A stretch of DNA of 64,000 nt from an uncultured Roseovarius sp. (GCA_951812895.1 OX638333.1:4072001-4136000), one strand, 5' to 3'. Positions 9,341-18,271 are shown, counted from the stretch's first letter. The notes: generated by a model not told the origin, from the letters alone. Translations and numbers: made by a program.

Positions 9341-9819
9341 AGCGGCAGTCCTTCAAATTTTTCTTTGCTCCAGCGCCAGTAGACCTGGAGAATTCGGAAC
9401 AGCATCAGGCCAAAGAACATTGGGACGAACATCTGTATCCACCGCTGTTCAATGCCCAGTCCGGGCGTTTGGTAGGTCACGTTGAACAACAGCTGTGTGT
9501 ACGACAGGGTCTGTACGATCATGAAGATCACGAACCCCAGCCACAAAGCGTCGGCAACGACAATACAGGCCACCTGAATGGTCTTGGGCAACCGGTTCAC
9601 CAACAGCGTAATGCGGATATGCGCACGTTCGCGGGTGGCCATCGTCGCGCCCAGGTAAACGGCAAATATCATGCCGTATACCGCCGTTTCCTCTGCCCAG
9701 GCAGCAGCCGAGTGAAAGACAAATCGTAGGATCACCTGTAATAATACGGAACCAACAATGACACACAGAAATATCGCACAAAACACTTCTTCGAAGTGTT
9801 CATCAATCTTGGACAGCAT
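9337..9819 (-). CDS. dctQ: TRAP transporter small permease (DctQ type)
   Basis: 160 aa with four predicted membrane helices, the normal size and topology for DctQ. It contains the family region AAWAEETAVYGMIFAVYLGA and an RERAHIRI motif in the following loop. It couples the large permease to the solute-binding protein. It begins 100 bp after dctP, across a terminator-like hairpin, so it is probably expressed below the binding protein. Confidence 0.9.
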   Translation of the reverse strand: MLSKIDEHFEEVFCAIFLCVIVGSVLLQVILRFVFHSAAAWAEETAVYGMIFAVYLGATMATRERAHIRITLLVNRLPKTIQVACIVVADALWLGFVIFMIVQTLSYTQLLFNVTYQTPGLGIEQRWIQMFVPMFFGLMLFRILQVYWRWSKEKFEGLPL

Positions 9820-9861
9820 CTCCGCCTCCTTCGGGCACGCGCCGAAACGCCACCCATTTTA

Positions 9862-9894
9862 AAAACGGGCCCGTGAACAGCCGCTCACAGGCCC
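9862..9894 (-). terminator. Intercistronic hairpin between dctP and dctQ
   Basis: Read on the minus strand, the arms GGGCCTGTGA and TCACGGGCCC pair over ten positions with one mismatch around an 8-nt loop, and GTTTTT follows. This is an intrinsic-terminator-like or mRNA-stabilising structure. In TRAP operons such elements commonly leave the binding protein in excess of the permeases. Confidence 0.65.
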
Positions 9895-9919
9895 CATTCT
9901 TGTATGTGCTTGCGAGGTG

Positions 9920-10918
9920 TTACTCAGCAGCCGCGCGAATCGCGGTCAGCAGGGCGTTGAAATCGTCGCTACCCTCTTTCGCGTATTGGTCCTGAACCGA
10001 CAGACCAGCCGCGATAAAGTCGGACTTGTCGACCTCAGCTGTCGTCATGCCACCCTCGGTGGTCAGGAAGGTGCGGATCTCTTCGACCTGAGCCGACACG
10101 ATCTCTTTCTGATAGACACCTGCTTCACGCGCCGCGCGCAGCACTGCTTCGCGCTGTGCATCGTCCAGCTTGTTCATGATTCGGTCGCTGGCAAACAGCG
10201 GCGAGAAATAGTTGAAGTGCTCAAGCGCCGAGAAATGTGGCATGAATTCATAGAATTTCTGCGATTTCACAAATGGCGTACCGGCATCGCCGCCATCAAC
10301 GGTACGGGTCTGCAGGGCTGTTGGCGTATCGGCCCAAGGCAGTGGGATCGGAGCGGCCCCAAACGCTTTGAACGTATCCAGCATGACCTGGTTCTTGGGA
10401 ACCCGGATTTTCATGCCTTCCATGTCGGCCATCGACTTGATCGCGTTACGGGAGTTAAAGAAGTCGCGGTCACCAACGACACCATAGGTCAGCAGGTGCA
10501 CGCCAGTTGCATCCTGCAACTGATTGGCAAAACCCTGGCCAACTTCGCCTTCAAGCACTTTGTAGGCGTGCTCTTTGCTTTGGAAAATGTAGGGAAGCAC
10601 AAACGCATCCATCAGCGGGAAGTGCGGCGACACGTTGTTCATCGTGATGATGTACATGTCGACTGTGCCCAGCTGCATCGCCTTGAAAGCCTCGTCTTCC
10701 GAAGTCAGCTGCGCACAGCAGCGGATTTTGACGTCGATGCTACCGCCCGAGTATTCCTCTGCCAGCTCCTCGAACTTGGTGGCGATTGTGCCATATGAAC
10801 TGGTCTCAGCAGTGGCATAGCCGAGATTGATCGTGACGTCGGCTGCGAATGCAGAAGATCCTGTGACAGCCAGCGCAAGCGCAGATGCCGCAAGTGATTT
10901 CAGGCCTAAAGTGGGCAT
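9920..10918 (-). CDS. dctP: TRAP transporter periplasmic solute-binding protein (DctP type)
   Basis: 332 aa. It has a signal peptide (about 1-25, cleavage after SSAFA) and the DctP fold. The conserved segment GMKIRVP carries the Arg that usually binds the substrate carboxylate, and an ALQTRTVDGGDAG region lies in the second lobe. An unusual CysCys pair lies at IRCCAQL near residue 67. It leads the operon with the permeases and the dimethylformamidase-like gene. It does not look like the ectoine-binding UehA. I infer uptake of a carboxylated, possibly amide-bearing compound. Confidence 0.9.
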   Translation of the reverse strand: MPTLGLKSLAASALALAVTGSSAFAADVTINLGYATAETSSYGTIATKFEELAEEYSGGSIDVKIRCCAQLTSEDEAFKAMQLGTVDMYIITMNNVSPHFPLMDAFVLPYIFQSKEHAYKVLEGEVGQGFANQLQDATGVHLLTYGVVGDRDFFNSRNAIKSMADMEGMKIRVPKNQVMLDTFKAFGAAPIPLPWADTPTALQTRTVDGGDAGTPFVKSQKFYEFMPHFSALEHFNYFSPLFASDRIMNKLDDAQREAVLRAAREAGVYQKEIVSAQVEEIRTFLTTEGGMTTAEVDKSDFIAAGLSVQDQYAKEGSDDFNALLTAIRAAAE

Positions 10919-10998
10919 TGGGTTCTCCTTGTTGGGTATTCTTGGTTTTTTACTTTCTTATCCCGCAAAGATGGCACGGTTTATGTTGCCTGTAAAAT

Positions 10999-11019
10999 AT
11001 CAATAAGGTAATAATTGAT
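10999..11019. promoter_or_regulatory. Likely LysR operator between dctP and lysR
   Basis: ATCAAT-N9-ATTGAT is a perfect dyad in the 115-bp divergent gap, centred about 25 bp upstream of the lysR ATG. The size and position fit a LysR-type recognition site controlling both its own gene and the TRAP operon. Predicted from symmetry only. Confidence 0.5.
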
Positions 11020-11033
11020 GCTAAAAGGGTATC

Positions 11034-11930
11034 ATGAAATTTGGTCTTAGACATATTCGTTATTTCATTGCTGTAGCCGAGGAACTGCATTTCCGGCGCG
11101 CAGCGGAGCGGTTGGGCATCGCTCAGCCCGCGTTGAGCCGTGCCATTCGCTATCTGGAGAAGGAACTAGGTGTTGATCTGTTTGTCCGCTCTAACCGAAG
11201 CGTCGCGATCACCGCCGCCGGGCAAACTTTTTTTGATGGGTGCCTGACAATCGTGAACTCAGTTGCACATGTTGTTGAGAACACCAGACGGGTCAATCAA
11301 GGCCAAATCGGCGTCTTGCGGATTGGATACACCGATACGGCGATATCGGGTGTTTTGCCGGGTCAGCTCAAGGCGTTTCAGGACCAGCAGCCGGGCGTTG
11401 TTCTGCAACCTCACCATGACGTTACGAACACGCAGTTGCAAAAGTTGGACCAAGGTGTTCTGGATTTTGGGTTTGTAACGGGACCGATCAACAGATCAGG
11501 ATACGAGCAATGCCCGGTACAATCAGAAAGATTCGTGTGTGTAGTCTACGAGGCCCATCCTTTGGCCGCGCGCAAGTCGATCAGAATGGAAGAAATATCA
11601 GGCGAGGATTTTGTGCACGGGTCCTCGAAGGACTGGCAGCAGTTCTATTCATACCTCTTTCCGCTCTGCCGCAGATCAGGATTTGAACCACGGATTGTTC
11701 AGGAGGCTTACAACACCGCTGGCATCTTAGGGCTGGTGGCAAGCGGCATGGGTGTAACCATCCTGACCGACAATGTTCGCAATTCTATTGTCCCAGGTTT
11801 GGTCATTCTCGATTTCGAGGATGTAGACGAGAACTTGCAGACAATGGCTGTGTGGCGTTCAGATGTAATGTCCGGTTCAAAGAAGCTGTTTGTGGGTTTT
11901 CTACGTGATGATCCGCTTGAGCTTTCTTAA
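11034..11930 (+). CDS. LysR family transcriptional regulator
   Basis: 298 aa. It has an N-terminal winged helix-turn-helix (about 3-60, with RRAAERLGIAQPALSRAIRYLEKELG) and a periplasmic-binding-like effector domain. It is transcribed divergently from dctP with a shared dyad upstream, so it is the probable regulator of the TRAP/amidase/dehydrogenase/aminotransferase operon. The effector is unknown. It is the last gene before the accessory block. Confidence 0.9.
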   Translation: MKFGLRHIRYFIAVAEELHFRRAAERLGIAQPALSRAIRYLEKELGVDLFVRSNRSVAITAAGQTFFDGCLTIVNSVAHVVENTRRVNQGQIGVLRIGYTDTAISGVLPGQLKAFQDQQPGVVLQPHHDVTNTQLQKLDQGVLDFGFVTGPINRSGYEQCPVQSERFVCVVYEAHPLAARKSIRMEEISGEDFVHGSSKDWQQFYSYLFPLCRRSGFEPRIVQEAYNTAGILGLVASGMGVTILTDNVRNSIVPGLVILDFEDVDENLQTMAVWRSDVMSGSKKLFVGFLRDDPLELS

Positions 11931-12349
11931 ATGGCAGTAACTACGTTAAAGCTGCCATTCGGACGCAAGCCGTGTACGACCGTTTTGTCCCGCGAACTGT
12001 TGGTTCGATGGTCGCCCGATGTTGCGCGCGCAGCGAACGTCCGGTTCGACGGGCCGCGCCGCAGCATCAGCGGGCAGGGTCGAATGTCGGCTGTGGGCCG
12101 CTCCTGAAGGTGGCGCATCAGCGAGGCACGCCGGATGCTGCAACGCTTCCGATGGCCGCGAAGAGCCCAGAGCTACGCTTGCTGCGTGACGAACGAACTT
12201 GCGCAATGCGTGATGAGCGGACACTACCCGTGGAGGAGCCCGCTCATCGCGCTTGTCCCCGGATAGCCTTGCCGCTGCAACCCAGCTTCACCAAAGCGGC
12301 CACTCGTTCGCCGTGCAGCATTACAAGTCGATCGACCGACTGCATTGCG
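11931..12349. other. Gene-free gap with dispersed repeats
   Basis: No credible gene. It holds one copy of a degenerate 80-100 bp repeat (about 12024-12103) that includes GAATG-N8-GGGCCG at 12082-12100, followed directly by the 75-bp sequence found again at 24041-24115. The left end of IS element B interrupts the right part of the gap. Confidence 0.6.
12095..12169 (+). repeat. 75-bp direct repeat, left copy
   Basis: Identical over 75 bases to 24041-24115 and in the same orientation; identity stops at both edges. The two copies bracket about 12 kb of accessory genes. Neither copy lies in a coding sequence I can support. Confidence 0.85.
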
Positions 12350-12356
12350 GGATGGG

Positions 12357-12371
12357 GTGGATGGCTCCTGC
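12357..12371 (+). repeat. Left subterminal inverted repeat of IS element B
   Basis: GTGGATGGCTCCTGC, exact reverse complement of 13686-13700. It is 63 bp upstream of the transposase start. Confidence 0.78.
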
Positions 12372-12434
12372 TCCATCGGCGTCGCAATGCGCCATAGTGC
12401 AGTTGTCATGAACTGCTAGGAGAGGAGCCACCCA

Positions 12435-13454
12435 ATGCAGGTTACAACAGTCGGCCTCGATTTGGCCAAGAACGTTTTCCATATTCACGGTGTCATGGAG
12501 GATGGATCTGTAGGGTTCAGCCGGTCTTTGCGGCGCAGTCAGATGTTTGCATTTTTCGAACGTCTGGAGCCATGTCTGATCGGCATGGAAGCGTGCGGTG
12601 CGAGCCACTACTGGGCGCGGGAACTGACCAGGCTGGGTCATGAAGTCAGGTTGATAGCACCTGTCTATGTGAAGCCCTATGTCAAGCGCGGCAAGTCCGA
12701 TGCGGCTGACGCAGAGGCGATCTGCGAGGCTGTCACCCGCCCGACCATGCGGTTCGTTGAGGTAAAGTCGCCTGAACAGCAGGCCATTCTTTCATTGCAC
12801 CGAGCGCGTAGCCTAGTCGTTCGACAGAGAACCCAGACGATCAACATGCTGCGTGGTCTGTTGGCGGAGTTCGGCATCGTCTTTGCTCAGGGCGTCGGTC
12901 ACGCCGTCCGGTTTGCAAAGCGTACCACCCAAGAGCAGGCTCTGGACCTACCGCCCGTTGCGCTGGACACCATCATCGACCTTAGCGAACAGATATTGGC
13001 CCTGCATGGGCGGGTGCTCTGGTATGGCCGCAAGCTGACACAAGCTGCGAAATCCGAGCCCCGGATCGACTTGCTTCAGACAATCCCCGGCATTGGGCCG
13101 ATCACGGCGTCGGCCATTGTCGCGACGGTTGGCAGTGCCGCACAGTTTAAGTGCGGCAGAGACTTCTCGGCCTGGTTGGGGCTGACGCCGATCAACCGGT
13201 CGACCGGAGGCAAAGAGAGGCTGGGCCGCATATCGAAGATGGGCGACCGCTACATACGCCACCTGATGGTCGTCGGCATGACCTCCCGCATGAAACAGAT
13301 CAAAAGCGCACCTGAGCGATTTGATCCCTGGTTTGCGGACCTGCTGGAGCGCAAACCCGCAAAGCTCGCGGCAGTGGCCATGGCGAACAAGACAGCGCGG
13401 ATAATCTGGGCGGTGCTCACACGAAATGAGCCCTACAGGATCAGGACCGTCTGA
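12435..13454 (+). CDS. IS110 family transposase (element B)
   Basis: 339 aa, full length. The DEDD residues are Asp9 (VGLD), Glu52 (GMEA), Asp89 and Asp92 (KSDAADAE). The C-terminal domain has IPGIGP (about 217-222) and Ser256 in NRSTGG. A GGAG-type ribosome site (AGGAGAGGAG) lies just upstream of the ATG. All expected catalytic residues are present, so the element may be active. Confidence 0.94.
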   Translation: MQVTTVGLDLAKNVFHIHGVMEDGSVGFSRSLRRSQMFAFFERLEPCLIGMEACGASHYWARELTRLGHEVRLIAPVYVKPYVKRGKSDAADAEAICEAVTRPTMRFVEVKSPEQQAILSLHRARSLVVRQRTQTINMLRGLLAEFGIVFAQGVGHAVRFAKRTTQEQALDLPPVALDTIIDLSEQILALHGRVLWYGRKLTQAAKSEPRIDLLQTIPGIGPITASAIVATVGSAAQFKCGRDFSAWLGLTPINRSTGGKERLGRISKMGDRYIRHLMVVGMTSRMKQIKSAPERFDPWFADLLERKPAKLAAVAMANKTARIIWAVLTRNEPYRIRTV

Positions 13455-13685
13455 TACCGGAAAGGAATGAAACAGAGACAGCAAGACCAAAGAAGTGATG
13501 GCAATGAGTCAGCCGCAATCTCAAGACACCCCGGGCTTTGTCCAGGACGACATCTGTCCGCTTGCGAGGATGGGGACTTGGGTCGCGGAAACCATCAGGG
13601 CCAGCGGTCAAGTGCACCGCGCAAACAGGCCGAACACAAGACCGCTTCTGACAAAATGTCGATCACCTCAAAAATGTCTTGCTTT
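13455..13685 (+). ncRNA. Candidate IS1111 guide (bridge/seek) RNA region of element B
   Basis: This 231-bp non-coding stretch lies between the transposase stop and the right inverted repeat, where IS1111-type elements encode the RNA that directs insertion. Inferred from family and position; folding and pairing to the flanks were not computed. Confidence 0.35.
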
Positions 13686-13700
13686 GCAGGAGCCATCCAC
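13686..13700 (-). repeat. Right subterminal inverted repeat of IS element B
   Basis: GCAGGAGCCATCCAC on the plus strand, exact reverse complement of 12357-12371. Confidence 0.78.
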
Positions 13701-13747
13701 ACAGGACGAAGTCGTCGCTTCCCCGCAGTTGTGGAGAGCTTGTATGT

Positions 13748-14665
13748 CTATTGCTGTTTGTCAGCCGCGTTCATTAGATATTTGATGACTGCCAGTCGCT
13801 CGACTCGGTCGGTCACAGCGCCGCGTTCCATAATGGTTCCAGGGATCACACCCGTAGGGTCGGCGATGAACTTGTTCAATTCTTCTATTGCCCAAGTCCC
13901 GCTTTCCGCTTTCATTGCGTCAGAGTACTTGAAGGAGTCTCGCATTGCTTTTTCCCTGCCCACAAATCCGACCAAATCTGGCCCGGCAAATTTGGTTGAG
14001 GGCTGTTTGCCAATTTCCATCGAATGACAAAACAAGCATTCTTCGGCCCGTGCGCGCCCGAGTTTGGGATCAATAGCGTCAAACTCGCTGACCGTTATGG
14101 GCGAGGGTATCAAGGGGGTCGCACCATTTTCCAATAGCAGGGCAACCATTTCGCTACGCCCCTTTCGAACGGCAAGATGAATGGCAGGCTGATCTCCGGT
14201 ACCTCTTCGAAGATTCACATCTGCACCTCGCTTCAGTAAAACTCTTGCCGTATCCATCGCGCCGCGTTCAGCAGCGTCATGGATCGGTGCATTGCCAAAA
14301 TCCCCCCCGCGCGTGTTGGGGTCTGCTCCCCGATCAAGTAACATACTGACAATGTTTGCATGGTTATTGCGGGCAGCGATTTGCAGTGCTGAACCAAAAT
14401 CCGTCATCGCATCGGGTGGTGCACCAACCTCCAAAAGGAATTCAACGGCATCGGGATGGCCGCGCTGCGCTGCAAAGTAGATTGGACGAACCAGCGTATC
14501 GGGGTCCGGGTTGCTGCCTTCAGGAAGCGCCATACGCAGCGCTTCGACATCGCCTGCCAGAGCCATCTTGAGAATGTCCTGTGATACGGCGATACTAGGC
14601 AGCCCAAAAAACACGCAAAATGTAGCGGCGAACGCCTTCTTGGTGGCGTAGCGGAATAAATCCAT
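13748..14665 (-). CDS. Secreted ankyrin-repeat / cytochrome c fusion protein
   Basis: 305 aa. A signal peptide (about 1-28) is followed by four to five ankyrin repeats (about 30-185, with GADPNTRG and GADVNLRR loops). The C-terminal cytochrome c-like part (about 200-300) has one covalent haem motif, CLFCH (210-214), and Met279 (GTIM) as likely sixth ligand. The protein should be periplasmic with one haem c. The partner bound by the ankyrin face and the redox role are unknown. A second protein of this design is at 35296-36267. IS element B ends about 45 bp beyond its stop. Confidence 0.8.
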   Translation of the reverse strand: MDLFRYATKKAFAATFCVFFGLPSIAVSQDILKMALAGDVEALRMALPEGSNPDPDTLVRPIYFAAQRGHPDAVEFLLEVGAPPDAMTDFGSALQIAARNNHANIVSMLLDRGADPNTRGGDFGNAPIHDAAERGAMDTARVLLKRGADVNLRRGTGDQPAIHLAVRKGRSEMVALLLENGATPLIPSPITVSEFDAIDPKLGRARAEECLFCHSMEIGKQPSTKFAGPDLVGFVGREKAMRDSFKYSDAMKAESGTWAIEELNKFIADPTGVIPGTIMERGAVTDRVERLAVIKYLMNAADKQQ

Positions 14666-15229
14666 GATCTTGCCCTCAGACTCAGCTTCCGATGATTTAA
14701 TGAGAATACACGACTCGCGGCTTCATCCAAAATCGGGAGCGCCTTTCCATACAGGTTGCCCCGCAACTGCCGTCGCGCGTGCGCCGATTCTTCCAGAGGC
14801 CTTCGGAACTTTCATTACTTGGCGCAAGCCACGGATTCCTAAGTTACTGTGCACCGCCAGCGCAGGCTTGCGGCGCACATGTTCGCCGGTGTCGCGATCC
14901 GCGGATACCAGCCACTCGCGCGAGGAGGTCGAATGGCGGGAAGGTCCCGCAGTTTGCCCGTTCGTCGAGCTAGAAATGCTGCAAGATGCATGAACGGCGG
15001 CTTCCGGGAAGCGGGCAAGTAGATTTTGAGGCGAGCTGAATGGCCGGTATGGGCCGTTCGACCAACAATTGGCTGACTGTCAAAAAATGTGGTATTGTTT
15101 TCCCCGTGCGTCAGAGTGCTACCGATCCGCGGGAAGGGCCAAGCCTATCTGAGACTAAACACTAGACCATGTAGTTGACCTTCTTTCAGGTCCGAGGGCG
15201 CGGATACCGGATAAAGAAAGGAGGCCAGT
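14666..15229. other. Gene-free divergent gap, 564 bp
   Basis: This gap separates the divergent ankyrin genes and must hold both promoters. It contains GAATG-N8-GGGCCG at 15038-15056 and a degenerate version at 14931-14949. A Gly/Cys-rich imperfect palindrome lies at about 14936-15015 (GCGGGAAG...GGGAAGCGGG). No gene is supported. A ribosome site GAAAGGAGG precedes the next gene. Confidence 0.55.
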
Positions 15230-16954
15230 ATGCCTAATCTTCCTTCACGTCCTTCAGTTGAGAATCTGAAGAAGCAAGCAAAGCGGCTTGTGAAATCTGC
15301 TCATGCCGAAGAACCTAGTGCTTTAGCACAGGTTGGTCCTTACGTCGGAGACCCTTCAAAAATCTCGCTCCAACAGGCACATCTTGTGCTCGCTCGTGAG
15401 TATGGCTTTTCAAGCTGGACCAAACTCAAGCGCCATATAGAGTCGGGTTCCTGGCAAGTCGAAACACAGGAGCAACGTGCAAATCGGTTTCTAGACCTTG
15501 CCTGTATCCATTATGCGCCAGACCCAAACAGCCGAAGCGCCGCCGAATTCGAGCAAGCTGCTGCGCTTCTCCAAACCCACCCAGAGATTGTGGAATATAG
15601 CCTGCACACGGCGGCTGCTTCCGGGAGCCTTGCAGTACTGCAGGACATACTTTCAAAATACCCAAATCAAGTCGATTTGAAGAGCGGTCCATTCGATTGG
15701 ACACCTTTGATGTACGCTGCTTACGCGCGACTTCCTGGTGTTTCCACATTGGATGTAGGCAAGGCCCTGATTGACGCAGGTGCTGATCCAAACGCTCATT
15801 TCATGTCCCATGGTACGTATCGTTTCGCTGTTCTGACGGGTGTTTTTGGAGACGGTGAAGGTGGCTTAGTGCGACAACCACCACATCCGGACATGGTGCC
15901 ATTTGCGCGCGCGCTTTTGGATGCCGGTGCAAATCCCAATGATAGTCAAGGTGCCTATAACCGCTGCTTTAGCCCAGACGATACGCATTTGGAATTAATG
16001 CTTGAATATGGCCTTAATGACAGTGACCCGTCCGACTGGTGGCTTGCCGAAGTGGAGAACGATCCTCAGGATCATCGGACAATGCACTTTCAACTGATCA
16101 TCGCGTTGCGTTGGGGCTTCGCCGACCGCGCACGTCTGTTGATAGAGCATGGCGTTGATATCAATACCCCTGACAACAATTACTACCCCACTTACACGGT
16201 TGGCTACACACCCTATCAAGTCGCCTTGATGAGGGGCATGTCCGACATTGCCGAATTGATCAAAGCAAAGGGCGGGCGGGCAGATCCATTGGGAAGTTAT
16301 GAGGCATTTCAAGCCGCGTGTATGCGTGGCGACCTGAAGGCCGCTTCCGACTTGGCTGCAAAACACATGGGAAAAGAACCGGAGAAGGACCATGAGCTAC
16401 TATGCGAAGCCGCTGGAAACGGCAATCTCGCAGCTGTCCAAACGATGATCGAACTTGGATTCGAGCTTAGTCCTAGAGGAAAGAGAACACCGCTGCATAT
16501 GTCGGCGTTCAAGGGGCATCTCGACGTTGTCCGGGCTTTGATCAATGCGGGGGCGGATACCGCTATGCGTGATCCCGATTACCACACACCGCCATTTGTC
16601 CATGCAATGCACAACTTCCAAGAGGAAACTGCGGAACTGTTATTGCAGCAACCGATGGATCTCTTTGCGGCGTCGGCAACGGGAAACAAAGAACAGATTG
16701 CGGCAATCCTGAATGAAGACCCAAGCTTGGTGAACACTCGTTTCAGAACGGTTCGAACGGGTCCACAGGAGAGCTTTGAGCGCGACTGGGTCCCTCCACT
16801 TTGGTACGCGGCGGTAAACGGCAGCCTCGATGCTGCAAGATTGCTCCTTCAGCATGGGGCCGATCCCGATATCGCAGATGCAGAGGGCCAAACAATCTCA
16901 GACTATGCAAAAGAGGCAGGCCAGAATGAGATTGTGGACTTGCTAAATTCGTGA
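15230..16954 (+). CDS. Large ankyrin-repeat protein
   Basis: 574 aa, no signal peptide, so probably cytoplasmic. The N-terminal segment (about 1-75: LPSRPSVENLKKQAK ... AREYGFSSWTKLKRHI) is a recurrent leader of bacterial ankyrin proteins. Ankyrin repeats follow through the rest of the protein, with clear units at about 165-190, 305-345, 405-465 and 525-570. The AAGGAGG ribosome site fixes the start. The target is unknown; these proteins are scaffolds or inhibitors. It diverges from the ankyrin-cytochrome gene, which hints at a shared theme only. Confidence 0.83.
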   Translation: MPNLPSRPSVENLKKQAKRLVKSAHAEEPSALAQVGPYVGDPSKISLQQAHLVLAREYGFSSWTKLKRHIESGSWQVETQEQRANRFLDLACIHYAPDPNSRSAAEFEQAAALLQTHPEIVEYSLHTAAASGSLAVLQDILSKYPNQVDLKSGPFDWTPLMYAAYARLPGVSTLDVGKALIDAGADPNAHFMSHGTYRFAVLTGVFGDGEGGLVRQPPHPDMVPFARALLDAGANPNDSQGAYNRCFSPDDTHLELMLEYGLNDSDPSDWWLAEVENDPQDHRTMHFQLIIALRWGFADRARLLIEHGVDINTPDNNYYPTYTVGYTPYQVALMRGMSDIAELIKAKGGRADPLGSYEAFQAACMRGDLKAASDLAAKHMGKEPEKDHELLCEAAGNGNLAAVQTMIELGFELSPRGKRTPLHMSAFKGHLDVVRALINAGADTAMRDPDYHTPPFVHAMHNFQEETAELLLQQPMDLFAASATGNKEQIAAILNEDPSLVNTRFRTVRTGPQESFERDWVPPLWYAAVNGSLDAARLLLQHGADPDIADAEGQTISDYAKEAGQNEIVDLLNS

Positions 16955-17383
16955 ATGCCTCCGATTAAATTTGGCAAGTTTTGCGCTCGCAGCGAAGGTC
17001 CGCAACGCGGGCTGCAAACGCAGCATCGAAAGTGGTCAGCGAATGTCTCTTATGGGCCGTCTATCCCAATAAGTTAGGGAAACATTACCGGTGCAGATTG
17101 CATGCTCAACTTTGCCAATTAAGATTCAATGTGATCCTATGGGAGAGATCCGTATGCGTGGACCGGTGAAACACGCAAACGTTTCACGTATGATCTTGCT
17201 TCGGTCCCGACCTGCCGAATTTCCAGCCCTCATGAATTGACTACAAGACTGGAATGCTTACCGTTTGGCAAACGATTTCTTATGCAGCGACACCCAATGA
17301 GCCGTCACCTTCAATCCAAACTTGATCGCCTCGGGCCCGCCGAGTTGTCTAGGCTGGAACCAGTTGGGTTCGACAGCAACAGA
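16955..17383. other. Gene-free gap with repeat copy
   Basis: It holds a diverged copy (about 16984-17062) of the repeat seen at 12024-12103, including GCAGCATC and GAATG-N8-GGGCCG at 17041-17059. The rest is upstream DNA of the LysR gene. A longer in-frame N-terminal extension of that gene (from 17237) is open, but the family start argues against it. Confidence 0.55.
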
Positions 17384-18271
17384 ATGCGGCGAGGTTTACC
17401 GCCCCTGCAAACGCTTGTTGCATTCGAGGCCGCGGCCCGATTGAGGAGCTTTACACTCGCTGCGGCAGAACTGAACCTCACCCAACCTGCCATCAGTCAA
17501 CAAGTCAAACTTCTGGAGCACCGGCTTGGAGTGGCACTGTTTCGACGTCGGAACAATCAGATCGAGCCGACCGAGCAGGGAGAGAATTTCGCCGAAACAG
17601 TCACCCGTATACTCGACCACCTCAGTGAAAGCGTGAATGATCTGAACCCCGAAGGAGTGCGGTCGAGTTTGACAGTCAGTTTGCTGCCCTCGTTTGCATC
17701 CACATGGTTTGCGACCCGGTCAGGGCGCTTCACCACGCTGAACCCGACAATTGACCTGATCGTGCTATCAACCGTTGCCCAAACGGGCTTTGGCCAGGAA
17801 GGCGCGGATGTCGCGATCCGCTGGGGTCCGGGTGGTACGGAAGATGTATATGAGGAGAAATTACTGGAAGAACGGCACTTGCTGGTGGCGTCGGCAGAGG
17901 TTGCATCCGCTTTGGGGCCAGCCCCACCCATGGATGATCTGAACAAGTATCCCTTTGTGCATGATACGAATTTCAGCGAGTGGCGAGCAGTTATTGAATT
18001 GAACGGCGGCGACCCTGACCGGTTCGAACAGGGGCAGTATTTCGGCGATGCCAGTGCGACGCAGGCCGCTATTGCTACGGGCCATGGAATTGGCGTCGTT
18101 CGCGATGTTCTTGCCGGGCACTTACTGGCGACCGGGCAGTTGGTCGCTTTGCCATTCCAGTCAGTCAAGGGACCGCATGCCTATCATTTTTTGTGCCCCG
18201 AAGGCAGGATGGAGCAGCCACGTGTTCAGGAGTTTCTATCCTGGCTGAGAGCAGAAGCGCGATCTGCATAA
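17384..18271 (+). CDS. LysR family regulator, GcvA-like
   Basis: 295 aa from the ATG at 17384, where the typical GcvA start (MRRGLPPLQTLVAFEAAARL) begins. In-frame starts upstream at 17282 or 17297 would add a non-homologous leader. The winged helix (SFTLAAAELNLTQPAISQQVKLLEHRLG) is followed by an effector domain. It lies 95 bp before the monooxygenase-led operon on the same strand and is its probable regulator. The effector is unknown. Confidence 0.85.
   Translation: MRRGLPPLQTLVAFEAAARLRSFTLAAAELNLTQPAISQQVKLLEHRLGVALFRRRNNQIEPTEQGENFAETVTRILDHLSESVNDLNPEGVRSSLTVSLLPSFASTWFATRSGRFTTLNPTIDLIVLSTVAQTGFGQEGADVAIRWGPGGTEDVYEEKLLEERHLLVASAEVASALGPAPPMDDLNKYPFVHDTNFSEWRAVIELNGGDPDRFEQGQYFGDASATQAAIATGHGIGVVRDVLAGHLLATGQLVALPFQSVKGPHAYHFLCPEGRMEQPRVQEFLSWLRAEARSA

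Larger units (their letters stand above)
12350..13703 (+). mobile_element. IS110 family element, IS1111-type (element B), about 1.35 kb
   Basis: An intact transposase gene is bracketed by a perfect 15-bp inverted repeat (12357-12371 and 13686-13700). Outer ends are extrapolated from the subterminal repeat layout of IS1111 elements and are approximate. The 3' non-coding end is about 230 bp. It lies in the gene-free gap and ends about 45 bp from the stop of the ankyrin-cytochrome gene, which reads towards it. Confidence 0.82.

Noticed and set aside
9917-10798. 293-codon plus-strand frame opposite dctP
   Set aside because: Antisense shadow of a clear TRAP binding protein; composition rich in His/Arg/Cys without motifs.
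7946-10918. TRAP transporter as the ectoine system UehABC
   Set aside because: Tempting because eut genes are in the window, but the binding protein does not resemble UehA and the operon partner is an amidase-like enzyme.
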